Shown: positions 37,626 to 46,698 of the stretch, in pieces | Layout: every line of letters begins with the position of its first letter | Numbering within the stretch: position 1 is the first letter of the stretch | From: Shinella zoogloeoides | Lineage (GTDB): Bacteria > Pseudomonadota > Alphaproteobacteria > Rhizobiales > Rhizobiaceae | Direction: 5' to 3' | DNA length: 64,000 nucleotides | Assembly: GCF_003574625.1 (NCBI RefSeq) | Contig: NZ_QNUJ01000005.1 | Coordinates: 186,001 to 250,000 of the forward strand | Made by a program: the position numbers and the translations under genes | Notes under the pieces: generated by a model | Told to the model about the DNA's origin: nothing | Databases searched by the model: none | Seen by the model: only the letters and a program-made list of their open reading frames with translations

Positions 37626-38669
37626 ATGAGACCCACGGTTCACGATATCGCCGACAAGGCGGGCGTCAGCCTCGCCACGGTCGACCGCGTCCTGAACGAC
37701 CGGCCGGGCGTGCGCGGCGTCACGCGCGCGAGGGTGGAGGCGGCGATCGCCGCGCTCGGCTATGTGCGCGACGTCGCGGCGGCGAACCTTGCCAAGAGCC
37801 GCGTCTACCCGCTCGTCTTCATCCTGCCGGAGGGCGACAATCCCTTCATGCGCGGGCTGGAGGCGGAGGTGCGCCGCGCCGGCCTCCATTCCGCCGCCGA
37901 GCGCACCCGCCTTTCCGTGGCGACGGTGCCGGCCTTCGACGCGGCGGCGCTGGCGAAGGCCATCGATGCCGCCATCGCCGAAGACGTTTCCGGCATTGCC
38001 GCTGTTGCCGTGGATGCGCCGGAGGTCTCCGACGCCATCGCCCGCGCGCATGAGGCCGGCATTCCCGTCGTCACCCTCGTTTCCGACCTTGCTGCTTCCG
38101 GCCGCGATCATTTCGTCGGTGTCGACAACATCGCCGCCGGCCGCACCGCCGGCAGCCTGATGGGCCGCTTCCTCGGCGGCCGGCCCGGCCCGGTCGCGGT
38201 GCTCGCCGGCTCCATGCGCGTGCGCGACCATGGCGAGCGTCTCGAAGGCTTTCTCGCCGCCATGTCGGCCATGCCGGAGGCCCGCGCCATCCTGCCGGTG
38301 CTGGAAGGGCAGGACGATCCGGAGCTTTCCTTCTCGCTGATCGCCGATTGCCTCGCCAATGTGCCGGACCTTGCCGGCATCTACAGCCTCGGCGCCGGTA
38401 ATCGCGGCCTGCTTGCAGCGCTCGCGGAAAGCGGCAGGAGCGATCTCTGCGTGATCGTGCACGAGTTGACGGGCGAGACCCGGGCGGCGCTGGAAAGCGG
38501 CGTCGTCGATGCCGTGCTCAACCAGGATGCCGGCCATGAGGTGCGCAGCGCCATCCGCGTGCTGCGCGCCAAGGCGGATGGCCTGCCGGTCAATGCCGCG
38601 CAGGAGCGCATCCGCCTCGACATCTTCATCAAGGACAACCTCCCGGCCGGCCCGGACGAGGAAAACTAG
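37626..38669 (+). CDS. LacI family regulator of the xylose operon
   Basis: 347-residue repressor with an N-terminal helix-turn-helix (VHDIADKAGVSLATVDRVLN, residues 5-24), a hinge region and a periplasmic-binding-type sugar domain. It is first in an operon with xylB and xylA (9-base gap to xylB), so its ligand is probably D-xylose or a close relative, in the cytoplasm. GGAGAG precedes the ATG. The palindrome at 37576-37591 is the likely binding site. Confidence 0.9.
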   Translation: MRPTVHDIADKAGVSLATVDRVLNDRPGVRGVTRARVEAAIAALGYVRDVAAANLAKSRVYPLVFILPEGDNPFMRGLEAEVRRAGLHSAAERTRLSVATVPAFDAAALAKAIDAAIAEDVSGIAAVAVDAPEVSDAIARAHEAGIPVVTLVSDLAASGRDHFVGVDNIAAGRTAGSLMGRFLGGRPGPVAVLAGSMRVRDHGERLEGFLAAMSAMPEARAILPVLEGQDDPELSFSLIADCLANVPDLAGIYSLGAGNRGLLAALAESGRSDLCVIVHELTGETRAALESGVVDAVLNQDAGHEVRSAIRVLRAKADGLPVNAAQERIRLDIFIKDNLPAGPDEEN

Positions 38670-38678
38670 GAGACAGCC

Positions 38679-40133
38679 ATGTATCTCGGGATCGACCTCG
38701 GCACGTCGGGCGTGAAAGCCATGCTGATCGATGGGGACCAGCGGGTCGTCGGCTCGGCCTCCGGCAAGGATGTCGAGACCGCGCGCCTGCATGCCGGCTG
38801 GTCGGAACAGGATCCGGCCGACTGGATCCGCGCCACGGAGGAGGCGATCGCCAGCCTTCGCGCCACCCACCCCGCGGAATTCTCCGCCGTGCGCGGCATC
38901 GGCCTTTCCGGCCACATGCACGGCGCGACGCTGATCGATGCGGATGACAAGGTGCTGCGCCCCTGCATCATGTGGAACGACACGCGCAGCCACAAGGAAG
39001 CCGCCGCGCTCGACGCCGATCCGCGCTTCAGGAAAATCACCGGCAATATCGTCTTCCCCGGCTTCACCGCGCCGAAGCTTGCCTGGGTGAAGAACAACGA
39101 GCCCGATACCTTCGCGAAAGTCCGCTGGGTGCTGCTGCCCAAGGATTATCTCCGCCTCTGGCTGACGGGTGAGCACCTCTCCGAAATGTCCGATTCCGCC
39201 GGCACCTCCTGGCTCGATACCGGCGCGCGCAAATGGTCCGCCGAACTGCTGGCCGCGACCGACCTCGAAGAGCGCCAGATGCCTGGTCTCGTGGAAGGCA
39301 CCGAGCCGGCCGGCACGTTGCGGCCGGAACTTTCGTCGAAATGGGGCCTCGGCGAAGGCGTCGTCGTCGCCGGCGGGGCAGGGGACAACGCGGCCTCGGC
39401 CTGCGGCATGGGCACGGTGCGCGAGGGCACGGCCTTCGTTTCGCTCGGCACGTCCGGCGTGCTCTTCGCGGCGAATGCCAGCTACCTGCCGAACCCGGAA
39501 AGCGCCGTGCACGCCTTCTGCCACGCACTGCCCAATACCTGGCACCAGATGGGCGTCATCCTTTCGGCGACCGATGCGCTCAACTGGCATTCCCGCGTCA
39601 CCGGCGCTTCCGCCGCCGATCTCACGAAGGAACTCGGCGAGGCGCTGAAGGCGCCGTCCAGTGTCACCTTCCTGCCCTATCTCTCCGGCGAGCGCACGCC
39701 GCACAACGATGCCACCATCCGCGGCGCCTTCCTCGGCCTCGGCCATGAGAGCGGCCGTCCGGTGCTGACGCAGGCGGTGCTGGAGGGTGTGTCCTTCGCG
39801 CTCCGCGACAATCTCGAAGCGCTGAAATCCGCCGGCACGCGCCTGTCGCGCGTCACCGCCATCGGTGGCGGCTCGCGCTCGCGCTACTGGCTGAAGTCCA
39901 TCGCGACGGCCCTCGACCTTCCCGTCGACCTGCCGGCCGATGGCGATTTCGGCGCCGCCTTCGGTGCCGCCCGCCTCGGCCTCATCGCCGCGACGGGCGC
40001 GAACCCGATGGAGGTGCTGACCGCGCCCGCCACCGCCGAAACCATCGAACCCGAGGCCGCGCTCACCGCCGCCTACGAGGATGCCTACCAGCGCTACCGC
40101 CGCCTCTATCCGGCGATCCGCGCCGCCTACTGA
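38679..40133 (+). CDS. xylB: Xylulokinase
   Basis: FGGY-family kinase, 484 residues, that phosphorylates D-xylulose to xylulose-5-phosphate for the pentose phosphate pathway. N-terminal YLGIDLGTSGVKAMLID and C-terminal GAGDNAASACGMG phosphate-binding motifs are present; the GGSRSRYW near residue 400 is a typical ATP-site segment. Second gene of the operon, with AGGAGACAG before the ATG. Confidence 0.95.
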   Translation: MYLGIDLGTSGVKAMLIDGDQRVVGSASGKDVETARLHAGWSEQDPADWIRATEEAIASLRATHPAEFSAVRGIGLSGHMHGATLIDADDKVLRPCIMWNDTRSHKEAAALDADPRFRKITGNIVFPGFTAPKLAWVKNNEPDTFAKVRWVLLPKDYLRLWLTGEHLSEMSDSAGTSWLDTGARKWSAELLAATDLEERQMPGLVEGTEPAGTLRPELSSKWGLGEGVVVAGGAGDNAASACGMGTVREGTAFVSLGTSGVLFAANASYLPNPESAVHAFCHALPNTWHQMGVILSATDALNWHSRVTGASAADLTKELGEALKAPSSVTFLPYLSGERTPHNDATIRGAFLGLGHESGRPVLTQAVLEGVSFALRDNLEALKSAGTRLSRVTAIGGGSRSRYWLKSIATALDLPVDLPADGDFGAAFGAARLGLIAATGANPMEVLTAPATAETIEPEAALTAAYEDAYQRYRRLYPAIRAAY

Positions 40134-40160
40134 TCAACGACCATTCAAGAGGAGACACCC

Positions 40161-41471
40161 ATGGCCACCGGCTTCTTCGGCGATATCGCCAAGATCAAGT
40201 ATGAAGGTCCCGAGAGCACCAATCCGCTCGCCTTCCGTCACTACAATCCCGACGAGATCGTCATGGGCAAGCGCATGGAGGATCACCTGCGCTTCGCCGT
40301 CGCCTACTGGCACACCTTCGTCTGGCCGGGCGGTGACCCCTTCGGCGGCCAGACCTTCGAGCGCCCGTGGTTCGAGGATACGATGAAGGCTGCGAAGCTG
40401 AAGGCCGATGTCGCCTTCGAATTCTTCCAGCTCCTCGGCGTTCCCTTCTACTGCTTCCATGACGCCGACGTGCGCCCGGAAGGCAAGGACTTCGTCGAAA
40501 ACACGAAGAACCTCAACGAGATCGTCGACTACTTCGCTGAAAAGCAGGCCGCGACCGGCGTCAAGCTGCTCTGGGGCACGGCGAACCTCTTCTCCAACCG
40601 CCGCTACATGGGCGGCGCCGCGACCAATCCGGACCCGGATGTCTTCGCCTTCGCCGCCGCGACGGTGAAGACCTGCATCGACGCGACGCAGCGCCTCGGT
40701 GGCGACAACTACGTGCTGTGGGGCGGCCGCGAGGGCTACGAGACGCTGCTCAACACCAATATCGGCCAGGAGCTCGACCAGCTCGGCCGCTTCGTCAACA
40801 TGGTGGTGGAATACAAGCACAAGATCGGCTTCAAGGGCGCGATCCTCATCGAGCCGAAGCCGCAGGAGCCGACCAAGCACCAGTACGACTACGATGTCGC
40901 GACGGTCTACGGCTTCCTGAAGAAGTACGGCCTGGAAAACGAGGTGAAGCTCAATATCGAGCAGGGCCATGCGATCCTCGCCGGCCATTCCTTCGAGCAC
41001 GAGCTGGCGCTCGCCAATGCGCTCGGCGTCTTCGGCTCCATCGACATGAACCGCAACGACTACCAGTCCGGCTGGGATACCGACCAGTTCCCCAACAACG
41101 TGCCGGAAATGGCGCTCGCCTATTACCAGGTCCTCGCCGGCGGCGGCTTCACGACCGGCGGCACCAATTTCGACGCCAAGCTGCGCCGCCAATCGATCGA
41201 CCCGGCGGATCTGCTCATCGGCCATATCGGCGGCATGGATTGCTGCGCGCGCGGCTTGAAGGCGGCGGCGAAAATGGTCGAGGACAAGGCGCTCTCCGGC
41301 CCGCTCGCCGAGCGCTATGCCGGCTGGCAGAAGCCGGATGCGCAGAAGATCCTTTCCGGCGGTTCCTCGCTGGAAGCGCTGGAGGCCTATGTGCTTTCCG
41401 GCGGCATCAACCCGCAGCCGCGCTCCGGCCGGCAGGAACTGCTGGAAAACGTGGTCAACCGCTACGTTTGA
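40161..41471 (+). CDS. xylA: Xylose isomerase
   Basis: Isomerises D-xylose to D-xylulose using two divalent metal ions. The 436-residue TIM-barrel protein shows [14 protein letters not shown] (catalytic His and metal ligands near residue 100), [17 protein letters not shown] and [17 protein letters not shown]. Length is standard for group II enzymes. Last gene of lacI-xylB-xylA; no xylose transporter is encoded next to it. Confidence 0.97.
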   Translation: MATGFFGDIAKIKYEGPESTNPLAFRHYNPDEIVMGKRMEDHLRFAVAYWHTFVWPGGDPFGGQTFERPWFEDTMKAAKLKADVAFEFFQLLGVPFYCFHDADVRPEGKDFVENTKNLNEIVDYFAEKQAATGVKLLWGTANLFSNRRYMGGAATNPDPDVFAFAAATVKTCIDATQRLGGDNYVLWGGREGYETLLNTNIGQELDQLGRFVNMVVEYKHKIGFKGAILIEPKPQEPTKHQYDYDVATVYGFLKKYGLENEVKLNIEQGHAILAGHSFEHELALANALGVFGSIDMNRNDYQSGWDTDQFPNNVPEMALAYYQVLAGGGFTTGGTNFDAKLRRQSIDPADLLIGHIGGMDCCARGLKAAAKMVEDKALSGPLAERYAGWQKPDAQKILSGGSSLEALEAYVLSGGINPQPRSGRQELLENVVNRYV

Positions 41472-41492
41472 GTGGCTTTGCGATATCGAGAG

Positions 41493-41515
41493 GGGCGCCG
41501 AATGGCGCCCTTTTT
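41493..41515 (+). terminator. Intrinsic terminator after xylA
   Basis: GGGCGCC (41493-41499), loop GAAT and GGCGCCC (41504-41510) followed by TTTTT. A textbook terminator 21 bases after the xylA stop. Confidence 0.92.
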
Positions 41516-41580
41516 CGTTGCGGGCTGAAACATTCGCCGCAGATACCCTCTCTGGCCCGCACCCATGCCGGCTGAGACAG

Positions 41581-42624
41581 CTACCGCTTCAAAAACCGCC
41601 GCGCCGGGGTGGAGACGGAATTGCGCACGATGAGGTCCGGCGTCAGCAGGATTTCGGCTTCCGGCGGTTCGCTCCCCGAAAGCAGCTCCAGCAGAAGCGC
41701 CATCGAGCTCTTGCCGATGGCGGTGCGCGGCTGGCGGATCGTGGTGAGGGAAGGCGACATGAAGGTCGCCTGCGGCACGTCGTCGAAACCGGTCACGGAA
41801 AAGTCCGTCGGAATGTCGTAACCGCGCGCGCCGAGGCCGATCATCACGCCGATGGCCGTCTGGTCGTTCACGCACATGAAGGCGCTCGGCAGCGTGTCGC
41901 GCATGAAGAGCTGTTCGAGTGCGAGGCGCCCGCTCTCGATGGTGCCGTCGCCTTCGAGGATGAGGCGGTCGCGCGGCGGCACACCGGCGGCGTCCAGCCC
42001 CTCGTCATAGCCCTGCCGGCGGCGGCTATAGGCAAGGCGCGTGCGCGAATCGCCGATGAAGGCGATCTTGCGGTGGCCCTCGGCGATCAGCAGGTCGACG
42101 GCCTTGCGCGCGCCCTCGATATCGTCGACGCCGACATAGGGGATGCCGCCATTATAGACCGGCTCGAAGACGCCGACGCTGGGCGGCAGGCGCGCGGTCA
42201 TGCTCTGGTGGCCGAAGGGCAGGATGCCGGTGAAGAGGATCAGCCCCGCCGCCTGGTTGGAATTCAGGAACTTCAGATATTCGAGGCCGCGCTGCGGATC
42301 GTTCTGCGTATGGCCGATGAGGATGCCGTAGCCATGCGCCCGTGCCTCGTTTTCCAGGCCCACGAGGATGTTGGAGAAGTTCGGGTCGCCGATATCGGGC
42401 GCCACGACGAGGATCATGTTCGACCGGCCGAGGCGAAGGCTGCGCGCCATCGCATTGGTCGTGTAGCCGGTGATGGCGATGGCCTGGTTGACCTTCAGCC
42501 GCGTCGAGTTCGCCACCTTTTCCGGGGTATGGATCGCCCTTGAAACGGTCGCGATCGAGACCTGCGCGATGCGCGCTACATCCTCGATCGTGGCAGGGCT
42601 GGACGTCGACAAACTGGCTCTCAC
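41581..42624 (-). CDS. LacI family regulator divergent from the sugar ABC operon
   Basis: 347-residue repressor with an N-terminal helix-turn-helix (ATIEDVARIAQVSIATVSRA, about residues 11-30) and a sugar-binding domain. It begins at GTG 42624, and the initiation site has no strong Shine-Dalgarno. It is divergent from the importer genes at 42820-46398 across a 195-base region containing a perfect inverted repeat. The inducer is unknown, probably the sugar or polyol handled by the neighbouring genes. Confidence 0.9.
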   Translation of the reverse strand: MRASLSTSSPATIEDVARIAQVSIATVSRAIHTPEKVANSTRLKVNQAIAITGYTTNAMARSLRLGRSNMILVVAPDIGDPNFSNILVGLENEARAHGYGILIGHTQNDPQRGLEYLKFLNSNQAAGLILFTGILPFGHQSMTARLPPSVGVFEPVYNGGIPYVGVDDIEGARKAVDLLIAEGHRKIAFIGDSRTRLAYSRRRQGYDEGLDAAGVPPRDRLILEGDGTIESGRLALEQLFMRDTLPSAFMCVNDQTAIGVMIGLGARGYDIPTDFSVTGFDDVPQATFMSPSLTTIRQPRTAIGKSSMALLLELLSGSEPPEAEILLTPDLIVRNSVSTPARRFLKR

Positions 42625-42742
42625 TTAGCGATGGCAGGTCCGGGAAGACGCCCGAAACCGCGTCAAACAAACGAAGTGCGGGGGACACTACACAGACTGG
42701 CCCGAGGGTCAAACGGCGCTTGGTGAAAATTCCTGATATCCA

Positions 42743-42785
42743 ATGATGTAAACCTTTACATAGCCAGTGTAAAGGTTTACATCAT
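42743..42785. promoter_or_regulatory. Double LacI-type operator, 43-bp perfect inverted repeat
   Basis: Two 18-bp arms (ATGATGTAAACCTTTACA at 42743-42760 and its exact complement at 42768-42785) surround a 7-bp spacer. Each arm contains TGTAAACC-TTTACA, a LacI-family-type half palindrome. It is 34 bases before the start of the ATP-binding gene, so it is placed to repress it. Confidence 0.8.
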
Positions 42786-42819
42786 GCTCAAGCGGTAGGG
42801 AGCCGCAGGGAGAAAATCG

Positions 42820-44346
42820 ATGAATCCGGACGCTGCCGACGGGGCTCCCGTCGTTCTCGCTGCACGCCGTATCAGCAAGTCTTTCAATGGCGTACAGGTT
42901 CTGTTCAGCGTCAATTTCGAGCTTCGCGCCGGCGAGATCCACGCGCTCATGGGCGAGAACGGCGCCGGCAAGTCGACGCTGGTGAAAATCCTCTCCGGTT
43001 TCGAGCAGCCGACCTCCGGCGAGATCCTGCTGGACGGCCAGCCGGTGAAGCTGCCGCCGAACGGGCAGGCCGAAGCGCTCGGCATCGTCATCATCCATCA
43101 GGAATTCAATCTCGCCGAACATCTCACCGTCACCGAGAGCCTGTTCCTCGGCCGCGAGGTCACGCGCTTCGGCGTGCTCGACCGCAAGTTCATGCGCGCC
43201 GAGACGCGCCGCGTGCTCGACCAGCTCGGCTCCCATGTCGATGAGAATGCGCTGATCAGCTCGCTCTCCATCGCCGACAAGCAGATGGTGGAGATTGCGA
43301 AAGCCATCAGCCGTGACGCGCGTATCATCTTCATGGACGAGCCGACGGCCGTCCTCTCCCGCGAGGAGACGAACTACCTCTTCCGCCAGGTGCGCAAGCT
43401 GCGCGAAAAGGGCACGTCCTTCGTCTTCGTCTCGCACAAGCTGGACGAGGTGATGGAGCTGACCGACCGCGTCACGGTGCTGCGCGACGGCCAATGGGTG
43501 AAGACGGCGCCGACCAGCATTCTGGATGGCGAATCCATCGCCCAGCTCATGGTCGGCCGCGAGCTTTCCAGCCTCTATCCCGCCAAGCAGGAGCCGAGCG
43601 TCGACGAGGAAGTCACGCTCGCCGTCGAGGGGCTTTCGACGGGTTATGTCAAGGATGCGAGCTTCGAGGTCCGCAAGGGCGAGATCCTCGGCTTTTCCGG
43701 CCTGATCGGCTCCGGCCGCTCGGAATTGATGGAGGCCGTTGCGGGTCTTCGGGCGCGCACAGCCGGCGAGGTCAGGCTGCGCGGCGAGAGCGTGCCGGGC
43801 GGTGACGTCCATGCCGCCAACCGCGTCGGCATCGCCTATATGACCAAGGACCGCAAGCACAAGGGCCTGCTGCTGAACTCCCGCATGACGGCGAACCTCA
43901 CGCTGCAATCGCTGGAGAAGCACGGCAGCTACGGCTATCTCAGCCCGAAGAGCGAGGCGACCGCGCTGGAGCGCGCCCGCCGCCGCTTCGATATCCGCGT
44001 GCGCGACGGGCGCGTCGTCGCCGGCCGCATGTCGGGCGGCAACCAGCAGAAGCTGCTGCTCGCCAAGGTCATGGAGACCGAGCCCGACGTCATCATCATC
44101 GACGAGCCGACGCGCGGCATCGATGTCGGCACCAAGCAGCAGATCTACCATTTCATCTCGGCGCTCGCCCGTGACGGCAAGTCGATCGTCGTCGTCTCCT
44201 CGGAGATGCCGGAGATCATCGGCCTGTGCACGCGCGTCGCCGTCATGCGGGAAGGGCGGATCGTCGGCATTCTCGAAGGCGAGGAGATCTCCGAGCAGGA
44301 GATCATGCGCTATTCGGCCGGCCTCAAGAAAAAGACCGCGGCCTGA
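42820..44346 (+). CDS. Sugar ABC transporter, ATP-binding protein
   Basis: A 508-residue protein with two fused ATPase domains, as in RbsA/XylG. Domain 1 has Walker A GENGAGKST (about residue 44) and Walker B IIFMDEPT. Domain 2 has the degenerate Walker A IGSGRSEL and the signature MSGGNQQK with IIIDEPTRGID. Energises import of a sugar through the permease encoded next. GGGAGAAA precedes the ATG. First gene of the operon. Confidence 0.93.
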   Translation: MNPDAADGAPVVLAARRISKSFNGVQVLFSVNFELRAGEIHALMGENGAGKSTLVKILSGFEQPTSGEILLDGQPVKLPPNGQAEALGIVIIHQEFNLAEHLTVTESLFLGREVTRFGVLDRKFMRAETRRVLDQLGSHVDENALISSLSIADKQMVEIAKAISRDARIIFMDEPTAVLSREETNYLFRQVRKLREKGTSFVFVSHKLDEVMELTDRVTVLRDGQWVKTAPTSILDGESIAQLMVGRELSSLYPAKQEPSVDEEVTLAVEGLSTGYVKDASFEVRKGEILGFSGLIGSGRSELMEAVAGLRARTAGEVRLRGESVPGGDVHAANRVGIAYMTKDRKHKGLLLNSRMTANLTLQSLEKHGSYGYLSPKSEATALERARRRFDIRVRDGRVVAGRMSGGNQQKLLLAKVMETEPDVIIIDEPTRGIDVGTKQQIYHFISALARDGKSIVVVSSEMPEIIGLCTRVAVMREGRIVGILEGEEISEQEIMRYSAGLKKKTAA

Positions 44347-44382
44347 TCGCCGCCAGAACAACGAATTACGTCGGGGACGAAC

Positions 44383-45387
44383 ATGACGGAAGACGCAGTC
44401 GAAACGAAGCCGCGGGGCCGAAGCTGGCGGGATGTGGATCTGAGGGCCGTCGCGCCCTTTGCCGCGCTCGCGCTGCTCCTCATCGTCGGCGCGCTGGTGA
44501 ACCCCAACTTCATCGGGCTCAACAACCTCGCCAATGTCGCGACGCGCAGCGCCTTCATCGCGATCATCGCGGTCGGCGCGACCTTCGTCATCTCCTCGGG
44601 GGACCTCGACCTCTCGGTCGGGTCGATGGTGGCCTTCGTCGCCTCGATCATGATCCTCTTCATGAATTCGGGCGTGATCGCCGATCCCGGCATGATGCTT
44701 GCCGCCGCCGTCGTGCTGACGCTGGTCATCGGCGCGGTCTGCGGCCTTGCCAACGGCCTCATCACCACGGTCGGCAAGATCGAGCCCTTCATCGCCACGC
44801 TCGGCACGATGGGCATCTATCGCGGCCTCACCACCTGGCTGTCGCAGGGCGGCGCGATCACGCTGCGCGAGCCGGAACTGCAGGCGATGTATCGCCCGGC
44901 CTATTTCGGCTACATCCTCGGCGTGCCGGTGCCGATCGTCGTCATCCTCGTCGTCACGGCCATCGCCGCTTTCGTGCTCTACCGCACGCGCTACGGCCGT
45001 CATGTCGTGGCGGTCGGCTCGAACAGCGACGTCGCGCGCTATTCCGGCATCCCGGTCAACCGCGTGCGCACCATCGCCTTCGTCATCCAGGGCCTGTGCG
45101 TCGCCATCGCCGTGCTGCTCTATGTGCCGCGCCTCGGCTCGACCTCCGCCACCACGGGCATCCTGTGGGAATTGCAGGCGATCACCGCGGTCGTCGTCGG
45201 CGGCACGGCGCTGAAGGGTGGGGCGGGCCGCGTCTGGGGCACGATTTGCGGCGCCTTCATTCTCGAGCTGGTCGGCAACATCATGCTGCTCTCCAACTTC
45301 ATCAGCGAATATCTGATCGGGGCCATCCAGGGCGCGATCATCATCATTGCGATGCTCGTCCAGCGCTCGCTGGTGCGGAAGTCGTAG
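44383..45387 (+). CDS. Sugar ABC transporter, permease
   Basis: Inner-membrane permease of the BPD_transp_2/RbsC family, 334 residues with about nine membrane segments. The family signature occurs in SSGDLDLSVGSMVAF (near residue 68) and in GGTALKGGAGRVWG. A single permease gene implies a homodimer, matched with the fused ATPase upstream. Confidence 0.92.
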   Translation: MTEDAVETKPRGRSWRDVDLRAVAPFAALALLLIVGALVNPNFIGLNNLANVATRSAFIAIIAVGATFVISSGDLDLSVGSMVAFVASIMILFMNSGVIADPGMMLAAAVVLTLVIGAVCGLANGLITTVGKIEPFIATLGTMGIYRGLTTWLSQGGAITLREPELQAMYRPAYFGYILGVPVPIVVILVVTAIAAFVLYRTRYGRHVVAVGSNSDVARYSGIPVNRVRTIAFVIQGLCVAIAVLLYVPRLGSTSATTGILWELQAITAVVVGGTALKGGAGRVWGTICGAFILELVGNIMLLSNFISEYLIGAIQGAIIIIAMLVQRSLVRKS

Positions 45388-45447
45388 GACTAGCCGGGTC
45401 AACGGGTCGCCCGGTCAGAAAACAGACCTGCTTTTGGGAGGAAACTC

Positions 45448-46398
45448 ATGCGCAAGAAACTTTTGGGCCTGACGGTCGCCGCCATGGCGCTCATCGCCGG
45501 CGCCGTGCACGCAGAAGACAAGAAGGTGACGATCGGCGTGTCGATCCCGGCCGCCGACCATGGCTGGACCTCCGGCGTCGTCTACCATGCCGAGCGCGTC
45601 GCCAAGCTCCTGATGGAGCGCAATCCGGGCCTCAACGTCATCGTCAAGACCTCGCCCGATCCGGCAAGCCAGGCGAATGCCGTGCAGGACCTGGAAACGC
45701 AGGGCATCGACGCGCTCGTCATCCTGCCGACCGACCCGGATCCGCTCGTCAACGCCATCAAGGAAGTCAAGGGCAAGGGCACCTTCGTCGCGCTGGTCGA
45801 CCGTGCGCCGAGCACCAACGACAATTCCGTGCGTGACCTCTATGTCGCCGGCAACAACTTCGCCCTCGGCCAGACAGCCGGCGAATATATCAAGACCACG
45901 ACGCCGGATGCCGAAGTCGTCGTCATCCGCGGCATGGCGATCCCGATCGACCAGCAGCGCCAGGATGGCTTCGACAAGGGCATCGAAGGCTCGGGCGTCA
46001 AGATCCTCGATCGCCAGTACGGCAACTGGAACCGCGACGACGCCTTCAAGGTCATGCAGGACTACCTGACCAAGTACCAGAAGATCGACGTCGTATGGTG
46101 CCAGGACGACGACATGGCCGTCGGCGTCCTCCAGGCCATCGAGCAGGCCGGCCGCACGGACATCCAGTATGTCGTCGCCGGCGCAGGCTCGAAGGACATG
46201 ATCAAGAAGGTCATGGACGGCGACAAGATGATCCCGGTCGACGTGCTCTATCCGCCGGCAATGGTCGGCACCGCGCTCGAAATGACCGTCGCCAACTTCT
46301 ACGGCCAGGTCCCGGTCCGCGGCGTCTACACCATCGACGCCACGCTGGTGACGAAGGACAACGCGAAGGACTTCTACTTCCCGGATTCCCCGTTCTGA
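45448..46398 (+). CDS. Sugar ABC transporter, periplasmic binding protein
   Basis: 316-residue protein with a signal peptide (LLGLTVAAMALIAGAVHAE) and a periplasmic-binding-protein type 1 fold. GVSIPAADHGWTSGVVYHAE opens the mature chain, and QNAVQDLETQGIDALVI-type and PTDPDPLVNAIKE segments follow. It should bind a pentose, hexose or polyol; which one is not visible. GGGAGGAAA precedes the ATG. Confidence 0.9.
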   Translation: MRKKLLGLTVAAMALIAGAVHAEDKKVTIGVSIPAADHGWTSGVVYHAERVAKLLMERNPGLNVIVKTSPDPASQANAVQDLETQGIDALVILPTDPDPLVNAIKEVKGKGTFVALVDRAPSTNDNSVRDLYVAGNNFALGQTAGEYIKTTTPDAEVVVIRGMAIPIDQQRQDGFDKGIEGSGVKILDRQYGNWNRDDAFKVMQDYLTKYQKIDVVWCQDDDMAVGVLQAIEQAGRTDIQYVVAGAGSKDMIKKVMDGDKMIPVDVLYPPAMVGTALEMTVANFYGQVPVRGVYTIDATLVTKDNAKDFYFPDSPF

Positions 46399-46415
46399 TC
46401 TGACGACGAAGCGAG

Positions 46416-46443
46416 CCGCCCGGGTTTTCGGCCCGGGCGGTTT
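46416..46443 (+). terminator. Hairpin separating transporter genes from catabolic genes
   Basis: CCGCCCGGG (46416-46424) pairs with CCCGGGCGG (46432-46440) across TTTTCGG, followed by TTTG. It may terminate most transcripts and lower expression of the isomerase and dehydrogenase, or merely stabilise the transporter mRNA. Confidence 0.7.
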
Positions 46444-46454
46444 GTCCATGACCG

Positions 46455-46506
46455 CGCCACGTTCTCCTTCGTCGTGGTCGGGTCAAGCCGACCACGACGA
46501 AGGAGA
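46455..46506. repeat. Palindromic repeat after the binding-protein gene
   Basis: CTCCTTCGTCGTGGTCGGG and CCGACCACGACGAAGGAG are exact reverse complements around TCAAG. The motif is related to the repeats at 26330-26575. It forms a strong hairpin downstream of the terminator at 46416. The remaining sequence to 46698 holds no convincing gene. Confidence 0.65.
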
Positions 46507-46698
46507 GATGGTAGGATGTGGCGAACACTGCCGGATATCCGTGCCGCGTCATCCATCGCCTCACATTCCACCGACATCGATAATTCCGCATTGCCCGCCC
46601 GGCCAAAGGCCGATAGCTTTCCACGCTCTGCGGTACGTACCGCAAAAATATCATCGACTGGCCGCGACCATGGCCAGCTCCATGGGAGGAAGCCGAAA

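Noticed and set aside
36303-39746. Open frame of 1147 codons on the minus strand over the phosphoesterase, LacI and xylB genes
   Set aside because: It is a mirror of well-supported genes and has no domain I can recognise.
42709-45402. Open frame of 897 codons antisense to the sugar ABC genes
   Set aside because: Same GC artefact; low-complexity Asp/Arg/His translation.
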